From NCBI GenBank assembly GCA_035236585.1, contig CP141133.1, positions 44,781,729 to 44,845,728 of the forward strand: a stretch of DNA of 64,000 bases, read 5' to 3'. The notes below the pieces were generated by a model. It had not been told where the DNA came from, did not search any database, and saw nothing but the letters and a program-made list of their open reading frames with translations. The DNA comes from Warburgia ugandensis (Eukaryota; Streptophyta; Magnoliopsida; Canellales; Canellaceae). Every line of letters starts with the position of its first letter. Within the stretch, counting starts at the first letter, position 1. Position numbers and translations under genes: made by a program. Below, in pieces: positions 48,551-60,517 of the stretch.

Positions 48551-50704
48551 TTAATTCTTAATTGAATAGTTACATGACATAACTATATAAACAATGATGT
48601 CCATGTATTCTAAATGAGCCATATTACATATGACTAAGAGTTTCTCATTCATGAGTGGAGCCCCAACTATATCATCGACAAGCACACCGACCTCTATCCT
48701 TATGGGGCTGATTTCATTATCTTCATTGATTAGTCTATACAGTCCCCTCAAGAATGGAGGCGTGTTAGGTGGATCCTCTGCCTGATCTCTACACTATGGA
48801 TGTAATGTTCGAGAAAATAGTAATGAATATATATAAGAAAAGAGACAGAGATATTCAATTTTATCATAAAAATAGACATAAATACCTAAGACAAGGCAAT
48901 CGCTATGCCATAATTTGGTATTAGTGAGGGGGTTAGCCCTCAATGGTGTCTTTTGTTGTTTCTAATTAGCTGACTTATTACGGGTAATGTTAGACAATTT
49001 AGCTACAACCTCAAAACTTATTTTTGAAAATGATGTTATAAATATTATTCACTTCTATTAGAAGTGGTAGTGCACATTTGGTTGGAGGGCGATAGTCATA
49101 CACATGCACTTAGTGTGTGGATTCATCAACTTGTCATGCACACGATAGAAAGAACCTCATACAATGGAGACACAATGACGTAGTTCTCAACTGTATGTTG
49201 TTGCATCATGCATTGACCCACCTGCAAGTCTAAAATAACATATACATGAGAATGAATGAATATTACAAAATAATTGAACATTGAAAACGTAAACATTTCA
49301 ATACTTACCTCCTTGATAGGGATATCTCCTTTAAAGAGTTGCTCTTTCACCACTTCTTTAGATGGATCACTATAGCTAATGTGAGATGGGGGTTGAGGAA
49401 CAATATTTTGAGTTGCAGTTTTGAAACTCCAAAAGTCCTTATTCTGTATCTTCTCATATAACTCCTTGATGGTTTTCTCCTTCCATTCTTCCAAGTCCTC
49501 TATTGAAGGATTTTTTATATTTAAGAAATAATTTGGAAGGAACCACACTTCAGCCTTGGGCCCTTAATTAGTCAAGGTGCTCATCCTTGTTGCCCATATC
49601 CCTATATAGGATGTCCCCCTTTGCAGCAGTGCTACTCAAAGTCCTTATAGTTGCACTTTCTTAAGTCAACTCTTCCTTCATATAGTTATCAAAACATGAT
49701 CAATTCCACATATATAATGTAGTCTAAGGAATACAAAGGTAGACATGTAAAACCACTTATGATTCAAGAAGCAACTAATGAAATATTTTTGTTAGTGAGG
49801 TTTAAGAGTTACACCCCTGTGAATGTGCCATTTTCAAGAGAAGGTTGCAGTCCCAGTTTTGTTTTTCTATCAAGAGAGACATTAAATCAGAGTTAATGAA
49901 ATAAAAGTCTAGTATATTTAGATAGAAATGAACTATCACTTATACTTACTTCTTGCTCTTCTAAATGTGCTAACCAACCATGGAGAGGTGGTACTACATA
50001 TGATTAGTTGCATGCACCATTTTCCCCTTCATACTCTTTACCTATACATCAAAGGAATGTAAGTAAGTACAATAGAATTTTATAATTAGAGGAGTCAAAC
50101 TTTAGCTAGTTGTAATTACCTCAAAATCAGAAGACAGACAAGTTTACACAAATTGATTCCTTGGATCCTAGTCAATGATGTTGGAATACAACTTAAGGAC
50201 AATTTGGAGCCCCTACAAATCATAGGCATTTGAAATTATGTACCTTCTTAAAAGCTCATTCTTCCATTTCCTCCATTGTACACTGGCCTTTTGTGGAGCA
50301 TTCTTATTGCACTCATAAGTAATATTAAGGCAAACAAAAAGTAAAAACAACCACGTTAGTCTATCTAGCGAAAAAAAAAGAAAAAAAAAGAAGATAAGGC
50401 ACATAGTAAGTTATATGTAGCAAGCATTTACATACCTTCATCATCTCCCATATTGCATCTTTGATTGATGGTGACACATGTCTTCAATCAGTCATTAAGA
50501 CTGGCACCATGCTTCTAATAGTATAGTAAATGAAACTGGTATATAAGAATGTGCACAATCACCTATTACTTGCCCTTTGCTATTGAATTGTACAATCTCT
50601 TTTACTCCCTTTGACTTTCTCCTAATGATAGTCTCCATTTTTATTGGCCCTCTTGACTTTCTTTTAATAGGTGTACCTACACTAGATTGTTCTTCATGTT
50701 TCAT
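48551..50704 (-). pseudogene. En/Spm-type plant transposase relic (Transposase_24-like)
   Basis: Minus strand, right to left. A first exon (from 50704) carries KRKSRGPIKMETI and VQFNSKGQVIGD, then RHVSPSIKDAIWEMMK (about 50450-50500, preceded by a TD word and a stop) before a gtatgt donor. The next open piece holds QWRKWKNELLRRY (about 50240-50290). Then come a KMVHATNH word near 50005-50030 and an exon of 49310-49548 with PSIEDLEEWKEKTIKELYEKI ending at a GTAAGT donor. A further exon follows (QCMMQQHTVENY) after a TTGCAG acceptor near 49232. 'RGP.+M', 'DWR.V...KD.IWE', 'W+.WK..L.+.Y' and 'NR.K..H..' are the order of the plant En/Spm Transposase_24 family. Stops are present, and I found no CACTA terminal repeats. 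The 48551-48751 frame may be its 3' part. Confidence 0.55.
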
Positions 50705-51930
50705 GTTTCTTGCATAAGTGAAAGGTTTTTCAAAGAAACCATAAACAAACCCTCAAAATTTTAGAAAAAAGAAACAACAATTTTATATTTTTAGTTTCAA
50801 AAGAACCAAATAGGATTGACTAAAATATGACTCATGAAATTCTAACTAAAGAAAAAAAAAACCAAAGTTCATTTCAAAATATTTTCAAAGCAAAGATTAT
50901 AGGTAAATGCAAAAAATTTAGAGGAGATGATTAACTGAAGTGCAGGCTTTTAGAGAATTGGTGTAACATAGTAGTTTTATTAATTTTACCAACAATCATA
51001 GTATTATCAATATATCATAACATATGTGACTAAGGAACTGAGGTAACAAAAAAACTATTGAACAATACAGGCTTCATATACCATGGAATTCAAGACTATC
51101 TAACCTATCCCAATAAATCCTTAAGCTACACAAAAAGTATATCTATCCAAACAGGTGAATAAGGGATCCCATGGTTAGGGCATAAAACTAATTGATTTTG
51201 AAGATAATAGCACCTAAGGTGGAGTTGGAGTGGTCAAGGGCTTCCTTTGTGAGTTTCTATTAACAAATGGATGATTAGTTCAGTTCTTGTACCAAGTAAA
51301 AGAGAAACTATAGTAGGTAAATGGCCCTTGGACAAGCTATTAATAGTTAGATCAAATTTGATAGTGAAATGTAACACATATTTTGTAACGGGAAAAGTTT
51401 CTCATGGTTCTACAAAAGCAGTTCATAAAGAAACTCCTATCTTAAAGGGAACTATTTATATAACTGTACTTTTCAGCAATGTAGTTAACAATTTTTTATA
51501 AGATTATTTTAACAGGAAATCACCTTTTGATTATGTAAATTAAGTTGTATGTTCAATGATGTTAGATCTTGTGTTGTTTTCATCATTTTTATTGTCTTGT
51601 AAAAGGTATACTTTTGAATTTTTTCTATGGAATGACGAGACTAATTTAGAGATAGGTGTTTCATATGTCTTTGATACCTCTAAGTCTAAAACATAGGTAG
51701 GTAGACTATAAAGTGTTGTGCTTGAAAGTTCCAACATTTCTAATTTATGTTTATGTCACTTTGCAAATGGGAGAACAAGACATCTGTTTGTTGTTATCAT
51801 CATTGGGATGTTTCTTATCTTTATTGATGTAGGTCAAAGGTGGTGGGGAGGCTTCATGTGACTCTCTTTTCTTAGTTTTAAAACAAGTTATTGATTTTAT
51901 TTAAAACATGTTAAGGGTGGAATTGTGATA
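50705..51930. other. Unassigned AT-rich interval
   Basis: No domain, terminal repeat or gene structure was recognised. A 76-codon plus frame (51271-51501) and a 65-codon minus frame (51540-51737) have no familiar motif and are treated as chance. It may be host-derived sequence or an old transposon part. Confidence 0.3.
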
Positions 51931-53701
51931 AATTGATAAGGATCACCACATGAGGTAGGTAATTTGGTACTACCAAGTTTCAAATGATTTTATAAATTTT
52001 AAAAAACCATTGAAAACTATTTCACTCATGTTTTGAAATAGTTTATGCTGTGATTATGTGATTTCTATTGCATACTATGGAGCATACGTTTATTTCAAAC
52101 TAAATTCTATTTCTATGATATCATATTGATATTTATATGTACAAGTATGTAGCTATTTCTAGTGAATGTTTTGTATATTGATATGTTTGAGTTTTAAATA
52201 AACTCTTGGTGTATACATTAAAATGGAATTGCAATGGAATGGATTGTATATCTTGTAGTATATGATCTTGTATTTAACTACCATTCTTGAGGAGATGATG
52301 ATTTTCAAATGCATGAGAAATTTGTATGCCTAATAGAAGTGTAAAAATTCCACTTTGAATGGGACACAGGGTTGTATCATGTTTTGAAAAGAAAATACTT
52401 TGAAAACAGATTATATTAATTTGGGTTCAATAATGTATTGATTGCATGGCTTATGAAATGATGAGATTTGATATTGTTGTTTAGGCTCCTTAGACTTGAC
52501 CTGGGTGAGGGTTAGTTTTTTTTGGCAAAGTATTTCTGTGGGATTTGATTTGCATGATTTTTTACTATTTTCCAAGTAGGAGAGGATGCAAAGGTGTTTA
52601 GTTTTATATTATGTTATGATGGGTGTATAACTTGGTGGATGATGAGCTAAGAGAGTTTGGGGAAGGATCACCCTCCCTTAGAACTTAATATTTGATACCT
52701 AGCACCCAGATAGGCCAAATTAGGTGGATGATATCATGGAAAGGTCATGCCTTGTACACCATGCTCTCCATGCACATAGTGTAGGAGTCTACTTGCTTTG
52801 GTATCAGTAACATAGCACTTGCGAACGGCGAGCGGGTCTTATCTACGACACAAAGGGTCTTTCATTTTTGAAACTTGATACTTGTACGTTACATGGTGCA
52901 ATACTGTGAGAGGGGTGTATCACCTCAAGAGTACAGGTGGATCATAATTACTCATGACCATAAGGTAGATAGCTAGATTTTGATGGATTTACACTTGACG
53001 GACCTAGAGTGGTAGGCAACTCTAGGAGACCTCAACTAGGGGACAACTTTGATGATTTACTACATTATCACATGCTAGATAGTCGGACTTTAAGCAGCTT
53101 CTACACGCAGGAGACCTCGAGTAAGAGGTATCTCTGGTGACATAATCTCTGTATATTTTATGAGACATACTAATTTATTTAAGAATTTTATAATTTTAAT
53201 TCTTCCCATTTATGTATTATCTAATGATGATTTTGCTATCCAGGCATGTGCATAAGATTGTAGATTCATGAGATATGGGATGACTATGCATAGTTTATAA
53301 AATGCTTTAATAGGACCATTACAACTTCTGAAATAGCATGTGTTGGATGCTTTATGCTAATGTTACTTGAGATGATTTGGCATGGATTTGCTATATTATG
53401 TTAACATGTGATCTTAGTGTTTTACTATATCACCGATTTATGCATCCTTTTCTTTAGATGAAAAATGGCTTGGGAATTCTTTTGGATTTGTAAGTGTGTA
53501 AATTGTCAAATTAGAATATAAAACTACCTATACAAGTGCAAGCTTCCTGAGATATTGTAATTGTTTATAAGGCCTCAGATTTGAAGATTTTAATTTGAAA
53601 GAAAAGCCACTAGAGTGAGAAAGAACCTTGGATGAGAAGAGTAGTAACACAAGATGGTGCTACCAATGTAAGTATATGATTTCTTCTTTCTAGACATGTA
53701 T

Positions 53702-53731
53702 GCGCACGCGCACACACACACACACACACAA
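53702..53731 (+). repeat. (CA)n microsatellite with GCGCACGCG start
   Basis: A CpG-containing head followed by about 11 CA units. Confidence 0.95.
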
Positions 53732-54086
53732 TTTGATAGTGAGCTATGACTGGATGAATTTGAGATGCATGTATTTTCATTTCAATTGTGATTGGGAAAT
53801 TAGATAGAGTCTCCACTTATTTTTATTTTTGAAAACAAGTGGTTTATCAGGTTATTCACATCACATGCATTAAATGATCAATGGTTGAAAAATAGAGGAG
53901 ACTCTATCAAATTTTTGGTAGAAGTGAGTGGCTCATTTCATAGCTAAATCCTTGGTTTTGAAATAAAAATGACACTCAATGTTTTGCGAAATGAATTTAA
54001 AAATATATATTCTTCAACTACATTATTTTCATTCTCTCAATTTCAAAATAGGGACAAATCCTACACTAGAAAATAAATTTCAAGAG

Positions 54087-54107
54087 TTTTTTTTTTTTTT
54101 TTTTTTT
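54087..54107 (+). repeat. Poly(T) run of 21
   Basis: An uninterrupted T run. It could be the reverse strand of an inserted poly(A) tail, but no flanking duplication was found. Confidence 0.95.
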
Positions 54108-55299
54108 CTGTTGTTTGCATTTAAAAAGGCCATTCTACAACCTAAGTCATCACACTATTGGGAACCCCTTAGATAGTAGCAGACACATGATTTAGTAATC
54201 TAGTCATGAGCATAGTGACCCATGAGTTTTTCTATTTTTGGGTCTAGGGAATTCTGATGATGGTTCTTTGTAGGATGAACTTGAATGGTCACTAGATGAG
54301 TAGTCATATAAAATTGGAAAACATAATTCCATGATGTCGAAGGACCAAGACACTGTCAGCTATAGTACTAATGTGGTTGTTTTAGCTATACAATTATTTT
54401 AATATTTGATAAGTGTAATTTATATGATTTATGAAATGTTATTTATCTATTCATGTGAATTGATGACATATGAATACTGGTGAATGCTTATAATTATACA
54501 GTATGGAATGACTAAGGTAAGATAGTTGTGAGATTTAGTGCATTAAAAACAAGTTTTCAAAACATGTGCATGTTAGATGCCATGATTTTGAGTTTGTAGT
54601 CTAGGTTTATTGGGTGAGGTGTATACTCCAACAAAAATAAAACATGCATATTCATATCTCAAGGAATAGGAGTGAGGAAAGAAGCACCTAGGCTATACTT
54701 GAGAAGACAAAATGAGAAGCTACTAATTTAGAAGTTGTTTTCATTTATGAAAAGACTATTCATGTTATAGGTACAGTGTTCCAAAACATTTGTTTCTCTT
54801 GATGGCAATATAGTAGTGATTAATTTATTTTGGTTATTTATGCTATTTGTGATAGAACTTATATGGCTAAAAAAGTAGGCCAATTTTTGAAAGAGACAAG
54901 TATTTTCTTGAAAAAACACTCAGGGTTTTTTGAATATGATATTTTGATTTTATAAAAGTGATTTTAATGTAAGGATGTGCCACCTTTGGGAACAAAAAAA
55001 TAATTTTTTTGTTTGAGAAAACAACAATTTAGAAACTCGGATTGCCACAATTAATGTTTTGTTTGAAAAAGATACTATTGGGATAGCATTTGCATTAAGC
55101 TTTTATTCACACCAATCCCATTTGTCTCTAGTTCTATGAAGCTATCCCATCTTGAAATTACTGATGCAAACTTGTTCTGTGAATATACCAATGAACTAAA
55201 AAATGTTAGTCAACTTCAAACCTATTTTTGGTGAATGTCATATCTTAAGAAGGCAATTAAAAGCATTATTATTAATAGTAGGTAGAAAACACTCCATTA

Positions 55300-56520
55300 T
55301 ATAGGCATCTAAAGTGAGTCTTTGGTAGAATATAATGATTGGAGAGATTCTCTTCTTGTTGCTTTTTATATGTAATGATGAGTCCCTTGAATATTGATCT
55401 AAATCTTTCAAATCCATATTATCATCAAATGCATACTCTACTTTTGTTGATCAATGTTCATAGAAATTCTTATCTTCAAGATAGTCTATGTCATCATTAG
55501 GATATTCATAAAAAATAGGTCCTTCATCCTAGTCCTTGTCATCCATGTACAAAACATATGATGTTGGAGTAATATTAAATACATTGGATGTATTTTCATG
55601 TGTGAGATGGCAACAAAAAACATCTTAGATATCTAACACATTAGAAGTGCCTTTGTGCAAATGGTTAACATAAGATTCATCATCCACCTCGTTATTGGTA
55701 CATGCAGCATTTAGAACTTGTAAAAATAACCCAAGTTTTTCTGTACTACTTAGTGAACCACTTGATATGCTTTAGAAGATATCTTCAGTTTTAAGGATTC
55801 CAAAATAATCTTCTCACCTTTGAAGACAAATGAATAGGTATTTTTAAGTCCATCATGCTAAACTTCTCTATCATACTGCCATGGGAGTCCCAATAATAGA
55901 TGACATGCATCCATAGGGATAAGATCATTGCATATTTCATCTTTATAATAGTTTCCAATAGAAAAAGAGATTAACCATTTGTGGTTACCTTAACTAATAT
56001 CCCTTGTCCAGCGATTTAAGTTTTGTATGGTTGAGAATGAGGCTCAGTCTTTAGTTGCAACTTGTTTATTAGCTCTTTAGAAGAAGCATTCTCACAAGCA
56101 CCACTATCAATAATCACATCATATACCTTACCATTTGATGTGTTCCTTGTATGAAAGATGATGTTGCATAGTCAATCATTATCTTTGCAAATCACGCCCA
56201 AGGTCCTTTGTACTACCAACATCTCACCTTCATCGATAGGAATGACATCTTCATCTTCTTCTCAACTTGATTGAGATTATTCCATTTTGTTGTACTGTGA
56301 TTGTTCCACCAAAGCAACCACTTTATGGTTTGGAAAGTCAGAGGTAATGTCTCTAAGAACTTGACATTTAAAACATCTAGCCAAAGTTGAACTAGAGGGT
56401 CCAAATCACTTACCGTCATGCTTAGCTTGATTTAGTTGAGTTTTAGGTCTTGGCGTCCTCTTAGAAGAGGAATTACTCCCCACATTGAAATTGTTTTTAT
56501 TACCCCAAGGTTTAAAAATG
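55300..56520 (-). pseudogene. Gypsy gag zinc-knuckle and protease relic
   Basis: Minus strand, right to left: CFKCQVLRDITSDFPNHK (about 56325-56375) is a decayed CCHC knuckle of the form CxxC...D(H)...P(C), with one Cys and one His replaced. Then come EGEMLVVQRTLG (about 56185-56225), VYDVIIDSGACENASSKEL (about 56080-56135, with the aspartic protease signature D-S-G), LISFSIGNYY (about 55950-55975), MDACHLLLGLPWQYDR (about 55870-55915) and a HDGLKNTYSF word (about 55835-55862). The wording fits chromovirus-type gypsy elements. A few stops and frameshifts are present. Capsid, RT and later domains are absent here. The left part (55050-55700) gives only acidic fragments. Confidence 0.7.
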
Positions 56521-58608
56521 TTTTTTCAAAAACTTCTTTTTATTACTTCCCAACTATTATAGCCAACCTTTTTCCATCATTAAATAACTAGTATTGTTGC
56601 AAACTCCAATTTCCTTTTTCAATTGTTTGAATTAAATACTACAATTGCAAAGTTGATCTCTATGGTGTTTTTACATCGTTGATTCCACGCGAAGGATATA
56701 GTATGACAAATAAGCACTAAATTATTCTATCCTAATGAACTTAAAATGATTCATCAGTGATACTAAGTTAAAAAGAACTTGTAAATGAGAAGATGAACAA
56801 ACCAAATGAATGAGATAAGAGTGAATTGATTTAAGAAAGATGAACTAGGATTAAAGGTAACTTAGGCTAGAATTAGGGTCCCACCACTTATTATTTCTTT
56901 TTATAAATCTAGAATTAAATAAAAACTATGACTATTTTCTCCTAAAAATATAAAATATAATTTTAGAATTCATTTAACATTAACACTAGGTAGCTTATCA
57001 AACCTTAAGAATTCTATGTAAAATCTAACTATAAGGTAGCTAGGATTATATCCAAGAATCTGTTATAAAAACAATAACATAGAAGGAATTTTTTTTACTA
57101 AAGACAATTTTACCTTTTTTCAAAGACTTATAAATCGTTAGAAAATGATTAGTACTATTACTAATGGTAGGCTAGGACCACTCTAGTCCTAGTCAAGTGA
57201 AATATAACCTAACATGTGCTAGCCTAATGCACTAAAACAAAAGAAACATATCATGTAAACCTAACACTAAACAAATGCTCAAAACAACTAATTTATTAAC
57301 ATGTCCTTAAATATGAAAAAAAAAGTCCTAAAATTACAACAAATATAGCTTAAAACTATCTTGAATGAAAGTGAGAAATTCATCCTAACTTAACTTAGAT
57401 TATCAACATTTCTAGCTACGTCTGAGATTGATGAAAACAATCCTAGGGTGGCTATAAAACATTGCTTAATCGTAGGCTAAAGTAAGCACAAAATAAGTCT
57501 TATGCAATGCAAGAATAATATGAATGAACAAATGCTAGAACAAGAAACTAAATCTATATATAAAATCTAGAATAAAACAATATCATTAAGCACCCACATA
57601 TTAAACATAAGCATCAAGATGGACGAAAGAAAAATAAACTTTACCAAACTTAATTCTTGAATCAATACAGTAGCATGATAACATTAAAGAAAAATAAAAC
57701 AGAACTTCCCTTGGTGAAGATGGATGCCTAACAGGTTCTTAATATGTCATGCCTCAAGCTTTTGCACTCTAGGATCTACTCCAAGCCAAGCCTCGCCAAG
57801 CAAAGAACTCTCACTCTCTTTATTTTAAGTAATTTCCATTTCTTTCCTTTTATATCATATGATCTCATTGGTCATATTTCCCTTGAATGCCTCTTTCAAA
57901 TCCTAAAATTTCTCTCAAAATCTCACATGAGATGTCCAAGTCTACTCCCCCTTTTTCTCTTTCCTTTTCTCTCTCCAACCCCTAAAAATTGTCACCCTAG
58001 CAAGTTATTTATCATTTAAAAACTACCCATTTTTAGGAAACTTAAGAGAGCCCTTTGTTTAATTAACATGGCCATTGATTAATCTCTTAACTCATTAATT
58101 TTTAGCTATAAATTTCCTATTTTTTTACCCTAAACTTGTACTTTTTTAACTCCTATTTTTCCCTTAATTACAAATTTTCTTCTATCTAAATAATGAGGGA
58201 AATGTGCAGACTTTGTGTGGGCCCCCTTGCATGACTTTTCTGAATACAGAAATAAGTGGGATGTAGTAATTTACATGTGGACCACCCTTGCTTGACTTTT
58301 CTCAATTCAGAAATAGGTATGATGTGTGATAATATTTGGACTTACTTTGATCACTTGGAAGCTTAGATGGGGTGGTGAATGAATGCATGCATGCATGCAA
58401 TTTTTGCCACCTTCACATGTAATAATGGCAATCTAAAATGTAGTCTCATGCATTGGGTTTTTGAATGCTCTAAAAATGATATAGGCACCCCCTCTAAAAT
58501 TGAAAACTATTAGAAAGTAGGTCATTGCATCTTGAATTGATCTAGGTAATTCAAAATTTATCTTGGCTTGATCTAGATCGTTTATTTTCATTTGAACTTG
58601 ATTAGTGA
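56521..58608 (-). other. Possible minus-strand LTR, unassigned
   Basis: No gene was recognised. Position suggests the 5' LTR of the gag-protease relic to its left. Words such as ttgattccacgcgaagga (56691) vaguely recall tcaatcccacaaggaatc near the inner end of the Athila-like LTRs, but the ends are not defined. Small repeats: a 61-bp duplication at 58227-58349 and an (ATGC)n run at 58383-58400. The plus frame at 57744-58019 lacks recognisable motifs. Confidence 0.3.
58227..58349. repeat. 61-bp diverged tandem duplication
   Basis: Copies start at 58227 and 58288 (ttgc(a/t)tgacttttct...cagaaata). Several substitutions separate the copies. Confidence 0.85.
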
Positions 58609-59191
58609 TGTAATGACCTTGAATTTTTGTAAATTATTAAGGAAAATTAATAAAGTTTGAATTTTTAGAAATTCTAGGCTGGAATATTAGGTTATTGGAA
58701 ATTCTCTTTTTATAAAGATTATATTATAAATTAAAAAATAGAAATTATGGATGTACTTGGAAAACTGATCGAAACAACATTAAGCACGTTCAATTCTGAG
58801 TTAAAATGAAAATTCCTTAATTTTTTCATTTGGGGGTAAAATGGTAATTTTACCCATATCCCATATCCAAGAAATAAGACCTCAATATTCATGAAGTACT
58901 TAGAAATACGATTCCAACGCCACTAAGTACGCTCAATTCCGAGTTCGGACAAATATTACCTATTATTCTCCAATTTTGGAGTTAAAAGGGCAAAAAGGTT
59001 TTTTCACATAAAAGTGGGGCCCACAAAGTGGGCCAACATTCTAGAAGCACCAATAATTGCTCAGTGCATTATTTCTGGTAGTGGAGATTGTAGTGGAGAT
59101 TGTAGTGGGAATGGAGAATGCATTAGTAATTAAAAATTCTAAAGTAATAAAATATCTTATCAAAAGAAATGATAAAAAATTCAAATTTGGC

Positions 59192-59198
59192 TATAAAT
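59192..59198 (+). promoter_or_regulatory. Solo LTR TATA box
   Basis: tataaat in ggctataaatatgtccc. The equivalent in the sister LTR is at 63713-63719, the same distance from the LTR start to within a few bases. Confidence 0.6.
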
Positions 59199-59332
59199 AT
59201 GTCCCAAAAATTTCCAAAAATTTTCAAAACCTTAATCATGAAATTTCCAAATCTTCCCTGGAATTTCGACCCCAAATTCCCCTTCATCCATCCCCAAACT
59301 CTCTTTTCCTTATTTCTATCTCCTCTTTCTAA

Positions 59333-59370
59333 TTAGAACAAGAGACCTAAATTCAATTAGGCACTCTGTT
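59333..59370 (+). other. Conserved leader hairpin
   Basis: Outer arms gaaca/tgttc and gag/ctc, inner arms cctaa/ttagg, with loop attcaa. It is about 140 bp downstream of the TATA box. The sister LTR has the same element at 63863-63900, with the outer pair extended to ggaaca/tgttcc. Confidence 0.6.
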
Positions 59371-60411
59371 CCAGGAAGAATCTCATCAATTCCACCATCC
59401 ATAACATCCTTACTACAGTATATACAAAATCCCCAAATCAATTTCAAGATCCAACGGTTCCAACAACAGAAAATCACAAAAAGGTGGATAATCGGGCTAT
59501 ATTATCATCAACCAGTAATTCTCTCAAATTAGGCATCAATTATATTGTTTTTCTCCAATCAGGTAGGTGAAACTACTTCCCATACATATTTATTATGTTT
59601 TAGTGTAATTTTTATTTTTTTGTAATTTAATTTGAATGAAAAATGGTAAAAATAAAGTAAATACCAGACCCTTCAATTTATGGTGATAGAGAGCTCAGAT
59701 GGAAATTCTGAGCTTTCCAATCGATCCAGAAGGGTCAAAACACCCCTAAGGTATAATTTTCAAGAAAATCTAACAAGGTTTGGACTCTCAATTGAGAGAG
59801 ATTAATTCTGGTGGGCCCAAATCAAATCTAGACCTTAGGAACGGCTGTAAACTTCAATTTAAGATTGTGGTGTCATATGAACTCCAAATTGAGATTAGAA
59901 AGAAGATATGGAAAGCTTGTAATGTCTAGTTTCTAATGAAGTCATAATATTTCTAAAAATTATTTCTGAATTATTCTGTATTTTGGAAATAAGTGTCCAA
60001 TTTCTAAGATCTTCAAGATCGGAGGTGATCAGATCTTGGAAATTAATTTTAGTGATGATATAATAATGTAATAAAGAAATATCTATGGTTAATTTGGACA
60101 GATCTTGGATAAAATAGGGGATCTACCTTTTATGGTAGAAAAACCCTTAAAAAAAATACAAAGGGACCCACTTGATCAATGAGATCAAGTATGATCAGAT
60201 CCTTGGGATGGATTAAAGGGATGATATTATGATGGAATCCAGTTAGATCATGGATGAAATGTGACAAAATCAAGTGGATATGATTTTTGGATCTTAATGG
60301 ATTAAAAGCCCTAAAGGTAATTAAAACCCTTAATTTAAAGGAAAACACCTAAGATCTAATGGTTGGATCATATTTAAAGGTTTATAATAGTCTTAATAAA
60401 ATTAGTTTAAC

Positions 60412-60517
60412 TGTCTTTTATTGGATATAGAAGTGTAAATGTGCTTTATGTTTTAAGTTTTAATTGTCTTTTATTGGATATAGAAGTGTAAATGTGATTT
60501 ATGTTCTAAGTTAGAAA
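60412..60517. repeat. 53-bp tandem duplication, 2 copies
   Basis: Copies start at 60412 and 60465 (tgtcttttattggatatag...). Nearly identical. Confidence 0.95.

Larger units (their letters stand above)
51931..55049 (+). mobile_element. Degraded long-LTR remnant, 3' end at 55049
   Basis: It ends ...actcggattgccaca, like the CCCGGGTTG(T/C)CACA/GTCGCCACA ends of the other long LTRs. Shared landmarks in order: gaggtaggt (51953), ctgagatattgtaa (53551) and aaatgacactc (53968). The middle (52610-53130) has words reminiscent of the solo LTR middles, such as ggtggatgat and tacaggtgg. No 5' terminus or TSD partner was found (attaa follows the end). Tandem simple repeats at 53702-53731 and 54087-54107 disrupt it. 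Confidence 0.5.

Noticed and set aside
59057..59332. 91-codon ORF at the start of the 58609 LTR
   Set aside because: It crosses the TATA box and leader and is not open in the sister LTR at 63135-64000.
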